Assembly (NCBI RefSeq): GCF_013620795.1
Contig: NZ_LGLW01000010.1
Span: 1-64,000, forward strand
Direction of reading: 5' to 3'
Length of the DNA stretch: 64,000 nt
Source: Pseudomonas sp. Q2-TVG4-2
Lineage (GTDB): Bacteria > Pseudomonadota > Gammaproteobacteria > Pseudomonadales > Pseudomonadaceae
In this document: positions 35,258 through 43,978 of the stretch, in pieces
Layout of the letters: the number at the start of each line of letters is the position of its first letter
Position numbering within the stretch: the stretch's first letter is position 1
Notes under the pieces: model-generated
Told to the model about the DNA's origin: nothing
Seen by the model: the letters and a program-made list of their open reading frames with translations, nothing else
Databases searched by the model: none
Program-made: the position numbers and the translations under genes

Positions 35258-36266
35258 GCTGGCCTGGCCGTGGATCTTTCTGCTGCTACCGCTGCCCTGG
35301 GTGTTGCGCTGGCTGTTGCCGGCTGCAGACAGCGGTGACGCGGCCCTGAAGGTCAGCTTTCTCGGTGAACTGGAATCGCTAGCCGGGCGCCGCGCCGCTG
35401 TCGCCCTCCCCGCGTGGCGCCAGCAGCTTCCGTATCTGGTGGTCTGGCTTCTATTGCTGTTCGCCGCCGCCCGGCCACAATGGCTCGGCGAGCCCCTGCC
35501 GCTGCCCACCAGTGGTCGCGATCTGCTGTTGGCGGTGGATGTATCCGGATCTATGGATTATCCGGACATGCAATGGCAGGGCGACGAAGTCAGTCGCTTG
35601 GAGCTGGTCAAGCATCTGCTTGGCGACTTCATCCTAGAGCGCCGCGGCGACCGCGTCGGGTTGATCCTATTTGGCAGCAAGGCCTACCTGCAGGCACCGC
35701 TGACGTTCGATCGGCAGACCGTGCGCACCTGGCTCGACGAGGCCGTCATCGGCATCGCCGGCGGCAACACGGCCATCGGCGACGCCATCGGCCTGGCGGT
35801 GAAGCGTCTGCGTGAGCGACCTGCAGAAAGCCGGGTGCTGGTGCTGATCACTGACGGCGCCAACAATGGCGGTGAAATAGAACCCCTGCTAGCCGCCCGC
35901 CTGGCTGCAAGAGAAGGCATAAAGATACATACCATCGGCATTGGCGCCGATGCGGAAGCCGGCGGCGTGCTCCAGCGTTTTGGCTTCAACACCGGCGCAG
36001 AGTTGGACGAGCCGACCCTGAGGGCGATCGCCGAGCAAACCGGTGGCGAATATTTCAGGGCACGCTCGAGCAACGAACTAGAAGCCATCGGTGCCACGCT
36101 CGACCAGCTCGAACCGGTTGCGCAGCAACCGACGCAGGCTCGCGTTGCCGATGCGCTCTATGTCTGGCCTCTATCGGCCGCGTTGCTGATTAGCCTGATG
36201 CTGGTCGCAAACAATCTCTGGCACGCCGCGCTGCCCCGCCTCTTCAGGCGCCGGAAACAGCCATGA
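35250..36266 (+). CDS. VWA domain protein, BatA-like
   Basis: The 338-residue protein has an N-terminal membrane hairpin (FELAWPWIFLLLPLPWVLRW and QLPYLVVWLLLLFAAARP), a von Willebrand A domain with an intact metal-ion site (AVDVSGSMDYPD; later GNTAIGDAIGLA; TDGANNGGE) and a C-terminal membrane helix (YVWPLSAALLISLMLVA). It corresponds to BatA of aerotolerance operons. The ATG at 35250 overlaps the DUF4381 gene end; longer frames would run inside that gene. Confidence 0.9.
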   Translation: MFELAWPWIFLLLPLPWVLRWLLPAADSGDAALKVSFLGELESLAGRRAAVALPAWRQQLPYLVVWLLLLFAAARPQWLGEPLPLPTSGRDLLLAVDVSGSMDYPDMQWQGDEVSRLELVKHLLGDFILERRGDRVGLILFGSKAYLQAPLTFDRQTVRTWLDEAVIGIAGGNTAIGDAIGLAVKRLRERPAESRVLVLITDGANNGGEIEPLLAARLAAREGIKIHTIGIGADAEAGGVLQRFGFNTGAELDEPTLRAIAEQTGGEYFRARSSNELEAIGATLDQLEPVAQQPTQARVADALYVWPLSAALLISLMLVANNLWHAALPRLFRRRKQP

Positions 36267-37984
36267 TCGAACTTCTGCCTCACCTGCTCCGGCCGTTCTG
36301 GCTGTTGATCGTGCCGCTGCCGATCTGGCTGTTGTGGCGGCTCTGGCATCGGCAACGGCAGATCGGCCGCTGGCAGCGCCTGTTACCCGAGGCTTTCCAT
36401 GCTGCATTGCTGACCCGCGGCAAACTGCGCAACAGCAGACGACCCTGGCTGGTGCTTGGCTCAGCCTGGATGCTCGCCTGCCTGGCGCTGCTGGGACCGA
36501 GTTGGCAGCACGTCGAACAACCGAGCCTGTCACGTGCCGACCCGCTGGTGGTACTGCTGGATACAACGTCCACTATGCTGGCGACCGATGTGCGTCCCAA
36601 TCGCTTAGAGCAGGCCAAACATAAGGTTCTCGATCTGCTGCAAGCCCGTCAGGACGCCCAAACGGCAGTCGTGGCGTTCGCCGGTAGCGCTCATACCCTG
36701 GTGCCGCTATCAAACGATATCGCCACGACGCAGAACCTTTTGGACGTGCTTCAGCCTGACCTGATGCCCGAACCCGGACACCGCGCGGACCTGGCGGTGG
36801 CGCACGGCATCGAGCTCCTTGAACGAGGCGCAAACGGGCGCGGCCGGTTACTCCTGATCGGCAGCAGCCTGAGCGAACAGGAGCGCACCGCGATTGGCAC
36901 GCTTTTCGACGACAGCCCTATGCAATTGCTGATACTCGGTATAGGCACCGAGCAAGGCGCTCCAATCGCCCAGGAGGATGGCCGCTTTCTGAAAGACGAT
37001 AAGGGCGCCATCCTGATCCCGAGATTGGATGACGGCGTCTTGCGTCGTTTTGCCGCCGAGGTCGGGGGGCGCTATCAGCAGGCGCGACTCGATGACGCGG
37101 ATTTCGATGCCCTGGGGCTGCTGGCACGCAACGGCGAACAGGTATCCAAGGACGACATTACCCGACTCAACGCCTGGCTGGATCAGGGGCACTGGCTGTT
37201 GTTACCGCTGCTGTTGCTCGCCGCGTGCGCCGGGCGACGTGGCTGGCTATTCTGCCTGCCGCTCATTGTCTTCATGCCGCAGCCGGCCAGCGCGCTGAGC
37301 ATGCAGGATCTATGGTTACGTCCGGACCAACAGGGCATGCGCCTGCTGGAATCCCAGCGCCCGGCCGAAGCGGCGGCACGTTTCGACAATCCGCAGTGGC
37401 AAGGCTACGCCCGTTACCAAGCCGGTGATTATGCTGGCGCCGCTGAGCAGTTCGCCAAAGGTGATACCGCGGCGGACCACTACAATCGCGGCAACGCGCT
37501 GGCCCGCAACCAAGAATTGGAAGCGGCCATCGAAGCCTATGATCAGGCCTTGGAGCTTGACCCGGAGCTGGAGTCGGCCCGTCGCAACAAGGCCACCGTC
37601 GAGGAGATCCTGCGCCAGCAAAAAGCGCAGCAGGAGCAGAGCGCGGACGACCAGTCCTCTCAGGATGCGCCACCCGATGCCGGGCAAACCGAGCAGAGGC
37701 CGTCGACAGGAGACTCGGCGGCCACCCAACCACAAGCAACCGAGCCCCCCACGCAAGATGAGCCCGGCCAGAGCAATGAAGGCACGAGCAAGGCAACGGC
37801 CGAAACGCCGACCGATTCGGGTGAGCAGAACGAGACCGGCGAGACCCTTGCCCAGGCGGGCGAAGCGGCGCTCGATCCCGAGCAAGAACAGGCGATGAAT
37901 CAGTGGCTACGCAAGATTCCCGACAATCCCGGTGAATTGCTGCGCCGCAAGTTTCTCTATGAACAACGCAAGCGCCAGGAATGA
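36263..37984 (+). CDS. VWA-TPR fusion protein, BatB/BatC-like
   Basis: The 573-residue protein combines an N-terminal membrane region, a VWA domain (from about residue 90), a second membrane segment (WLLLPLLLLAACAGRRGWLF), a TPR (DHYNRGNALARNQELEAAIE and following, near 405-445) and a long acidic, Gln/Glu/Thr-rich disordered tail (about 455-550). The VWA metal site reads DTTSTM instead of the usual DxSxS, so metal binding may be altered. This fuses what are separate BatB and BatC genes in Bacteroides. It overlaps the BatA-like gene by ATGA. Confidence 0.88.
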   Translation: MIELLPHLLRPFWLLIVPLPIWLLWRLWHRQRQIGRWQRLLPEAFHAALLTRGKLRNSRRPWLVLGSAWMLACLALLGPSWQHVEQPSLSRADPLVVLLDTTSTMLATDVRPNRLEQAKHKVLDLLQARQDAQTAVVAFAGSAHTLVPLSNDIATTQNLLDVLQPDLMPEPGHRADLAVAHGIELLERGANGRGRLLLIGSSLSEQERTAIGTLFDDSPMQLLILGIGTEQGAPIAQEDGRFLKDDKGAILIPRLDDGVLRRFAAEVGGRYQQARLDDADFDALGLLARNGEQVSKDDITRLNAWLDQGHWLLLPLLLLAACAGRRGWLFCLPLIVFMPQPASALSMQDLWLRPDQQGMRLLESQRPAEAAARFDNPQWQGYARYQAGDYAGAAEQFAKGDTAADHYNRGNALARNQELEAAIEAYDQALELDPELESARRNKATVEEILRQQKAQQEQSADDQSSQDAPPDAGQTEQRPSTGDSAATQPQATEPPTQDEPGQSNEGTSKATAETPTDSGEQNETGETLAQAGEAALDPEQEQAMNQWLRKIPDNPGELLRRKFLYEQRKRQE

Positions 37985-37988
37985 ATCG

Positions 37989-39611
37989 ATGACGCGGCTA
38001 ACAACACTGGTGTTCCTGCTCCTGCTCGCTTGCCAGGCGAGCGCCACGTCACTCATCGCCAGGGTCGACCGCACTCAGCTGAGCCTGGACGAAACCGTCG
38101 AGCTTACCCTCGAGACCGGTGACACCACGGTGTTCGGCAAACCGGACCTCCAACCACTCGACAGCCTTTTCAAGGTATTCGGCACCCGCCAGGTCAGCCA
38201 GCTCTCAGGCAGCAACGGCGAGGCGCGAGCCGTTACCCAATGGCTGATCACCCTTCAGCCTCGCCAGACTGGCTACGTGATCATCCCACCGCTGCAGTTG
38301 GGCAACTGGCGCAGTGAACCCATCACCCTAAACGTCAGCGAATCCAGCGCCGAGGGCGGCGACAAGCTGGCCCCGATATTCATCGACGCCAGCCTCGATC
38401 AGGACAGCGTCTATGTCCAAGCGCAGGTGGTGCTGACGCTGCGCATCTACCATTCCGTTTCGCTCTACGATGACAGCACGCTCTCGCCGTTACAGATGAA
38501 CAATGCGCTGGTCGAACGCCTCGGCGAACCGCGCACCTATGAAAAAGATATCAACGGCATTCGCCACGGTGTGATCGAGATCCGCTATGCACTGTTCCCC
38601 CAGCAGAGCGGAGCGCTGACCATCCCCGCGCAGCTGTTCAGCGCCACCACGGTTGCCGCCACCGGTGACTACTACGGCTCTCGCTTCGGTAAATCCACCC
38701 AGGTCAAATCACCCGAAATCCCGCTGCACGTCAAACCGAAACCGGCCGATTATCCCGCTGACGCCCCCTGGCTTCCGGCAACCAGCCTGACACTGGTGGA
38801 AGCCTGGAGCCCGCAGCCGCAAGACGCGCAGCTGGGTGAGGCGCTGACACGCAGCCTGCTGGTGAAGGCCGACGGTCTGTCCAGCGCCCAACTGCCGCCG
38901 ATCGAGACGCCGTCCGTGCCCGGCCTGCGTCGCTATCCCGATCAACCGAGCCTGAACGATGCCGTCACCGACAACGGAGTCAGTGGCAGCCGCGAGCAAC
39001 GCGAGGCACTCGTGGCGACGCGAGCCGGCGATTTCGTGCTTCCTGCCGTGCAACTGGTCTGGTGGAACACAACCGAGGACCGGCTGGAGCGCACCACGCT
39101 GCCCGAACGACCACTCCAAGTGGCAGAAAACCCCGAACTCCAGCAACCATCGATCGAAGACTCCGCTGCCGCTCAGCCGCAGCTCCCAGCACGCCTGTTG
39201 TGGCCGTGGCAGCTAAGCAGCGCTGCGCTGGCTCTGACCACCCTGCTCGGATTCGGCCTGTGGCTACGCGCACGCAGCCAGCCGGCGGTGATCCGCACGG
39301 TACAGAGCGGTCCCACCCCGCGCAGCCTGCTCGATGACCTGAAACGCGCCTGTCTGGCCAACGACACGCAGGCGACCCGCCACGCGCTTGATGCCTGGGC
39401 ACGCCAGCAACCGGAAACGTTGGCGGACATGGCCGCACGCTTTATCCCGCTCTCCGATGCCCTTGACGGGCTGAATGGCGCGCTCTACAGCGAGACCGGC
39501 CAGCGCTGGCAAGGCGAAGCGCTATGGCAGGCCATCCAGAACCTGCCGACTGCACACCCAGCAACCACCGAGCAGGAAACAGGCGCCTTGCCGCCGCTGT
39601 ACCCGCGCTGA
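37989..39611 (+). CDS. BatD-like protein
   Basis: The 540-residue protein has a signal peptide (RLTTLVFLLLLACQASA), a large periplasmic beta-rich region (about 20-400) and a single membrane helix (LLWPWQLSSAALALTTLLGF) with a cytoplasmic C-terminal domain. This is the BatD/oxygen-tolerance layout. The start at 37989 lies four bases after the upstream stop; the longest frame would start inside the upstream gene. It is the last gene of the operon. Confidence 0.88.
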   Translation: MTRLTTLVFLLLLACQASATSLIARVDRTQLSLDETVELTLETGDTTVFGKPDLQPLDSLFKVFGTRQVSQLSGSNGEARAVTQWLITLQPRQTGYVIIPPLQLGNWRSEPITLNVSESSAEGGDKLAPIFIDASLDQDSVYVQAQVVLTLRIYHSVSLYDDSTLSPLQMNNALVERLGEPRTYEKDINGIRHGVIEIRYALFPQQSGALTIPAQLFSATTVAATGDYYGSRFGKSTQVKSPEIPLHVKPKPADYPADAPWLPATSLTLVEAWSPQPQDAQLGEALTRSLLVKADGLSSAQLPPIETPSVPGLRRYPDQPSLNDAVTDNGVSGSREQREALVATRAGDFVLPAVQLVWWNTTEDRLERTTLPERPLQVAENPELQQPSIEDSAAAQPQLPARLLWPWQLSSAALALTTLLGFGLWLRARSQPAVIRTVQSGPTPRSLLDDLKRACLANDTQATRHALDAWARQQPETLADMAARFIPLSDALDGLNGALYSETGQRWQGEALWQAIQNLPTAHPATTEQETGALPPLYPR

Positions 39612-39651
39612 AGCGAACTGCAACTGCGGGCTGCACGCAGGCGACATGAAG

Positions 39652-39671
39652 CTCACCAGTTGAATGGTGAG
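39652..39671. repeat. Perfect inverted repeat upstream of nasS
   Basis: CTCACCA (39652-39658) and TGGTGAG (39665-39671) flank a six-base spacer in the gap between the Bat operon and nasS. No T run follows, so it is not an intrinsic terminator. It could be an operator for a dimeric regulator; TGGTG/CACCA halves resemble NtrC half-sites but the match is loose. Confidence 0.5.
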
Positions 39672-39811
39672 TTACGGCCACCATCTGGATACTGATGGGG
39701 CTGGCGCGCCCTCCTTTGGCATATGGCTTGCTTTGGCAATCATATGATTTCAAAGCGCGCTAGCCGCTGCTTCCCCGCAGCGATGGCGCCTATGTCAAGG
39801 GCCCCGTCCGC

Positions 39812-41035
39812 ATGATTTATTCCAGAACCCCATTACGATCCGATTCGCTGGCCTGGGTCGCAGGCAGCGATGCACCGGAAAAGCGTGTGGTCAACCTTGG
39901 CTTCATGCCCCTGACCGATGCCGCCTCGCTGATCGTCGCCGCCACCCAAGGCTTCGCTCAACCCTATGGCCTGACGCTCAATCTGCAACGGCAGACATCC
40001 TGGTCGAACCTGCGCGACAAGCTGATCGAGGGTGAGCTCGATGCAGCCCATGCGCTGTACGGACTGGTTTATGCCGTGCACTTGGGCATCGGCGGCAGCG
40101 CACCGGTCGACATGGCGGTGCTTATGGCGCTGGCCCAGAACGGTCAGAGCATCAACCTGTCCAGCTCGCTCAAGGCTGCTGGCGTGACCGATCCGGAGGC
40201 ACTCAGCAGCCGCGTGCGCAAAAGCGGTGCAAAGTTGGTCCTGGCACAGACGTTTCCCACCGGTACCCATGCGCTCTGGCTCTATTACTGGCTGGCAGCA
40301 CACGGCATCCATCCGCTGAGCGACGTACGTACCCTGGTGGTGCCACCCTCTCAGATGGTTGCGCACATGCGAGCACGACGCATCGACGGCTTCTGTGCCG
40401 GCGAACCCTGGGGGGCCCAGGCGATCCAAGAGGACATGGGATTCACGCTGGCCACCAGCCAGTCGATCTGGCCAGACCATCCGGAAAAGGTGCTGGGCTG
40501 TACTCGTGGCTTTGTCGAGGAGTATCCCAACACCGCCCGCGCGTTGGTCATGGCCGTCCTCGAGGCCAGCCGCTTCATCGATGAAAGCCAGGAAAACCGC
40601 CGCAGCACTGCACGCCTGATCGCCGGCGGCGACTATGTCGACGCACCAGTGGCGGCCATCGAGCCGCGTTTCCTCGGCCAATACGAGGACGGGCTGGGCC
40701 ACACTTGGCAGGACCACCACCCGCTACGCTTCTTCGGTGATGGCGAAGTCAACGCGCCCTACCATTCCGACGGCCTCTGGTTCATGACCCAACTGCGCCG
40801 CTGGGGCCTGCTGCGTGAAGACCCGGACTACCAGGCCGTTGCGCAGAGCGTGCAACAGGCCAGCCTCTATCGCGATGCGGCAACAGCGCTGAACATCCCG
40901 TTGCCGGATTCACTCATGCGCAACACCCTGCTCATGGATGGCAGCCGTTGGGACGGGAGCGATCCGGCCGCCTACGCCCGTAGTTTTGCCCTGCATGCCT
41001 TGGCGGATTCCGCCGTGCGCCACGTACCTTGCTGA
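39812..41035 (+). CDS. nasS: Nitrate sensor NasS (CmpA/NrtA family)
   Basis: The 407-residue product resembles the substrate-binding proteins of nitrate/bicarbonate ABC transporters (VNLGFMPLTDAASLIVAA; RRIDGFCAGEPWGAQAIQED; VLGCTRGFVEEYP). It has no signal peptide and no transporter genes beside it. That is diagnostic of NasS, a cytoplasmic sensor that holds NasT inactive until nitrate binds. AAGGG precedes the ATG by about ten bases. nasT starts 11 bases after its stop. The targets are likely the two leaders at 42465 and 46319. Confidence 0.92.
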   Translation: MIYSRTPLRSDSLAWVAGSDAPEKRVVNLGFMPLTDAASLIVAATQGFAQPYGLTLNLQRQTSWSNLRDKLIEGELDAAHALYGLVYAVHLGIGGSAPVDMAVLMALAQNGQSINLSSSLKAAGVTDPEALSSRVRKSGAKLVLAQTFPTGTHALWLYYWLAAHGIHPLSDVRTLVVPPSQMVAHMRARRIDGFCAGEPWGAQAIQEDMGFTLATSQSIWPDHPEKVLGCTRGFVEEYPNTARALVMAVLEASRFIDESQENRRSTARLIAGGDYVDAPVAAIEPRFLGQYEDGLGHTWQDHHPLRFFGDGEVNAPYHSDGLWFMTQLRRWGLLREDPDYQAVAQSVQQASLYRDAATALNIPLPDSLMRNTLLMDGSRWDGSDPAAYARSFALHALADSAVRHVPC

Positions 41036-41046
41036 GGGAGACTGCC

Positions 41047-41625
41047 ATGCTCCGCGTCCTCCTGATTGACGACACCCCACGCAAGGTTGGCCGTCTACGC
41101 GCCGCCCTGATAGAAGCAGGCTTGGAGGTGATCGAAGAATCGGGCTTGACCATCGACCTGCCCGAGCGGGTCGAGGTGATTCGCCCCGATGTGATCCTGA
41201 TCGACACCGACTCCCCCAGCCGAGACGTGATGGAACAGGTTGTGGTGGTCAGTCGCGATCAACCGCGGCCAATCGTCATGTTCACCGATGACAACAATCC
41301 AGACGCCATGCGCCAGGCGATCCGCGCCGGCGTCAGCGCCTATATCGTTGAAGGCATTCAGGCGCAGCGCCTCAAACCGATCCTCGATGTAGCCATGGCC
41401 CGTTTCGAAAGTGACCAGGCGATCCGGGCACAGCTGCAGGCGCGCGACCAGCAATTGGTCGAACGCAAGCGAATCGAGTTGGCCAAGGGCATGCTGATAA
41501 GAATGCGCAGTTGCAACGAGCAAGAGGCTTACACGCTGATGCGCCGCCAGGCCATGAGCCGTCAGCAGAAGCTGATCCAGGTGGCTGAACAAATCATCGC
41601 CATGAATGAGCTGCTCGGGCAGTAG
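41047..41625 (+). CDS. nasT: ANTAR-domain antiterminator NasT
   Basis: The 192-residue regulator has a receiver-like domain (LRVLLIDDTPRKVGRLRAAL; ILIDTDSPSRD) and a C-terminal ANTAR RNA-binding domain (ELAKGMLIRMRSCNEQEAYT, then LMRRQAMS) in residues about 140-190. It is released from NasS by nitrate and binds paired hairpins in nas leaders to block termination. GAGGGAG lies upstream of the ATG at 41047. Both expected RNA targets are present downstream in this window, which strongly supports the assignment. Confidence 0.94.
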   Translation: MLRVLLIDDTPRKVGRLRAALIEAGLEVIEESGLTIDLPERVEVIRPDVILIDTDSPSRDVMEQVVVVSRDQPRPIVMFTDDNNPDAMRQAIRAGVSAYIVEGIQAQRLKPILDVAMARFESDQAIRAQLQARDQQLVERKRIELAKGMLIRMRSCNEQEAYTLMRRQAMSRQQKLIQVAEQIIAMNELLGQ

Positions 41626-41891
41626 TGCCCATATGCCACACGCAGCCCTTGGCGAGTCTGTCATTTACGAACCCGTAACAACGAACCAGAACAGCGAAGA
41701 TGCTTTGCTCTGGCGCACTGATAGGGAGTGCGCGGCAACATTGCCTGGCGCCGATCGATCCGGCACCTCGGCTGCGCCCGGGTCCGACACCCTCAACGAC
41801 GGCGTCAGCCAGCTGAACACACCTCGGTGCTGCGCCAGTCTGTAAAATCGCCGGCCGCATGTCGCGTAGTGAACCCAGCAACGAGAGCACC

Positions 41892-42335
41892 ATGGCCCGC
41901 CTGACCCTGACATTCCCTGAAGACCAGTTTTGCTTCACCACTCAGCTGACCGTACGCATTACTGACATTAATGCCGGCAATCACCTGGCCAACGACTCGA
42001 TGATCTCGATGATTTCCGAAGCCCGCGCACGGTTCCTGTTTGCCTATGGCATCGCCGAAACCAGCAAGGACGGCACGGGAATCATCGTCACCGACCTCGC
42101 CACTACCTACAAGGCCGAAGCCCACTCGCGTGACGTGCTGCTATTTGAAGTCGGCGTGATGGATTTCAATCGCTACGGTGGTGACATTACGTTCCGCATC
42201 ACCCGTCCCGCTGACGACACGCTCATCGCCATGGCCAAGTCTGGCTTCGTTTTCTACAACTACCTGGACAAGCGCGTCGTGCCGATGCCCAGCGAGTTCG
42301 ACGCAAAGTTTCCCAAGGTCAACCGCATCGTTTGA
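41892..42335 (+). CDS. Hotdog-fold acyl-CoA thioesterase
   Basis: The 147-residue protein matches the 4-hydroxybenzoyl-CoA/YbgC-type thioesterase fold: TTQLTVRITDINAGNHLAND contains the characteristic position of the catalytic region (Asp-x-Asn-x-x-x-His), followed by ISEARARFLFAYG. It likely hydrolyses a short or aromatic acyl-CoA. The start at 41892 (MARLTLTFPED) is favoured; 41859 would add 11 residues. It sits between nasT and the nas promoter and is probably unrelated to nitrate. Confidence 0.8.
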   Translation: MARLTLTFPEDQFCFTTQLTVRITDINAGNHLANDSMISMISEARARFLFAYGIAETSKDGTGIIVTDLATTYKAEAHSRDVLLFEVGVMDFNRYGGDITFRITRPADDTLIAMAKSGFVFYNYLDKRVVPMPSEFDAKFPKVNRIV

Positions 42336-42436
42336 AACGCCCCGCTTCGACGCACACTGCACCAGACGTACGCCGTTTTACCCTTACAGCACCGCAAGCA
42401 TCCACCAGAGCCGCATAACCACGCGGCTTCTTCTCT

Positions 42437-42452
42437 TGGCACAGCTTCTGCT
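42437..42452 (+). promoter_or_regulatory. Sigma-54 type promoter of the nitrate transporter unit
   Basis: TGGCACAGCTTCTGCT matches the -24/-12 consensus (TGGCAC-N5-TTGC) with GG and GC at exact spacing. The predicted start falls near 42464, immediately before the leader hairpins. A TGCACCA half-site of NtrC type lies about 75 bases upstream (42358-42364). Nitrogen control by NtrC is expected for such genes. Confidence 0.8.
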
Positions 42453-42464
42453 AAGTGCTTATAG

Positions 42465-42550
42465 GTAGCCAAAGGCGGTTACTCACAGACATGACAAAGG
42501 CGTCGCGTTGCCCCGCTCGAAATGGCGGTGGTTTCGCGGCGCTTTTTTTT
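42465..42550 (+). promoter_or_regulatory. NasT-responsive antitermination leader of nasA-type transporter gene
   Basis: Hairpin 1 is GTAGCC-AAAGGC-GGTTAC (42465-42482). Hairpin 2 is TGAC-AAAGGC-GTCG (42492-42505). Both hexaloops have A at position 1 and G at position 4, as ANTAR proteins require. The 3' arm and loop of hairpin 2 also form the 5' arm of a terminator, AAAGGCGTCGCG pairing with CGCGGCGCTTT, followed by eight T (42543-42550). NasT bound to the two hairpins would prevent terminator formation. Confidence 0.88.
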
Positions 42551-42685
42551 GCCCCACGGACCGGGGCGCGAGCGGCAGCGACCGCGGCTCGCAGCAGTCT
42601 TTTTGCTCCGCCATACCGAACCGGTTGGCGGCCACCGCATCCCCATCGCGCAAATTGGCGCGTGCCCTTGTCTAGTGAGGTGTCC

Positions 42686-43897
42686 ATGAATACGAGTTTC
42701 TGGAAAGCCGGCCATGCGCCGACGCTGCTCTGCGCCTTTCTCTATTTCGATCTGAGCTTCATGGTCTGGTACGTGCTCGGCCCGATGAGCGTACAGATCG
42801 CCGCCGGCCTCGGTCTGACCACGCAACAGCGGGCCTTCATGGTCGCCACCCCGATTCTCTCCGGCGCGGTGCTCCGCCTCGTTCTGGGGATGCTGGCCGA
42901 TCACAGCTCACCAAAGACCGCCGGGCTGTTCGGCCAGATTGTGGTAATCGCCGCATTGTTCGTGGCCTGGCTCCACGGTGTGCACAGCTACGAGCAGGTG
43001 CTGCTACTTGGTCTGTTCCTCGGCATGGCTGGTGCCTCCTTCGCCGTCGCGTTGCCGCTGGCGTCACAGTGGTACCCGCCGCAGCATCAGGGCAAGGCCA
43101 TGGGCATCGCCGGTGCGGGCAATTCCGGCACGGTGCTAGCGGCCTTGTTCGCACCGGTATTGGCAACCATGTTCGGCTGGAGCAATGTGTTCGGCCTGGC
43201 GCTCATCCCCCTGGTGCTGACACTCGTCATCTTCGCCAGTGTGGCCAAGAACGCACCGAACCGTCCCGCGCCGAAGTCCTTTGCCGATTACATGAAAGCG
43301 CTGGGCGATCGCGACAGCTGGTGGTTCATGTTTTTCTACAGCGTGACCTTTGGCGGCTTCCTCGGCCTGGCCAGCACCCTGCCCGGCTACTTCCACGACC
43401 AGTACGCCTTCGATCCGGTCAAAGCCGGCTACTACACCGCCGCCTGCGTATTCGCCGGCAGTTTACTGCGCCCGCTCGGTGGTGCGCTGGCTGACCGCAT
43501 TGGCGGCATCCGTTCGCTGCTGGTGATGTACACGGTCGCCGCCGCCTGCCTGTTCATAGTCGGCTTCAATCTGCCAAGCTCAACGGCCGCGCTGGCGCTG
43601 TTTGTCGTCGCCATGCTCAGCCTTGGGGCGGGCAACGGTGCGGTGTTCCAGCTAGTGCCGCAGCGCTTCAACAAGGAGATCGGCGTGATGACCGGGCTGG
43701 TCGGCATGGCCGGCGGCATAGGGGGGTTTCTGCTCACCGCAGGCCTGGGCGCGGTCAAGCAGGCAACCGGCGACTACCAGATGGGCCTCTGGCTGTTCGC
43801 CAGCCTGGGTGCGCTGGCCTGGTTCGGCCTTTATGGCGTCAAGCGGCGCTGGAGAACCACCTGGGGCTCTGTCGCGATGACCGCCGCGCGCGTCTGA
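42686..43897 (+). CDS. NNP-family nitrate transporter (MFS)
   Basis: The 403-residue inner-membrane protein has about twelve membrane helices. Family signatures of nitrate/nitrite porters are visible: WYVLGPMSVQIAAGLGLTTQQ at the start, RLVLGMLADHSSPK between helices 2 and 3, and the glycine-rich AMGIAGAGNSGTVLAALFAP. It imports nitrate for assimilation. GAGG precedes the ATG; the frame upstream of 42686 is leader sequence. Regulated by the sigma-54 promoter and NasT leader just upstream, and closed by a terminator at 43915. Confidence 0.92.
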   Translation: MNTSFWKAGHAPTLLCAFLYFDLSFMVWYVLGPMSVQIAAGLGLTTQQRAFMVATPILSGAVLRLVLGMLADHSSPKTAGLFGQIVVIAALFVAWLHGVHSYEQVLLLGLFLGMAGASFAVALPLASQWYPPQHQGKAMGIAGAGNSGTVLAALFAPVLATMFGWSNVFGLALIPLVLTLVIFASVAKNAPNRPAPKSFADYMKALGDRDSWWFMFFYSVTFGGFLGLASTLPGYFHDQYAFDPVKAGYYTAACVFAGSLLRPLGGALADRIGGIRSLLVMYTVAAACLFIVGFNLPSSTAALALFVVAMLSLGAGNGAVFQLVPQRFNKEIGVMTGLVGMAGGIGGFLLTAGLGAVKQATGDYQMGLWLFASLGALAWFGLYGVKRRWRTTWGSVAMTAARV

Positions 43898-43914
43898 GCT
43901 CGAATATGCTAACC

Positions 43915-43939
43915 AAGGCAGGCCATGGGGCCTGCCTTT
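43915..43939 (+). terminator. Intrinsic terminator after nitrate transporter gene
   Basis: AAGGCAGGCC and GGCCTGCCTTT form a 10-bp stem with an ATGG loop, ending in a short T run. It lies 18 bases after the transporter stop and would separate or attenuate transcription into the kinase gene. Confidence 0.75.
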
Positions 43940-43978
43940 ACCGCTCATTCCCCTAGTGCGATCCGGAGTGTTGCCGCC

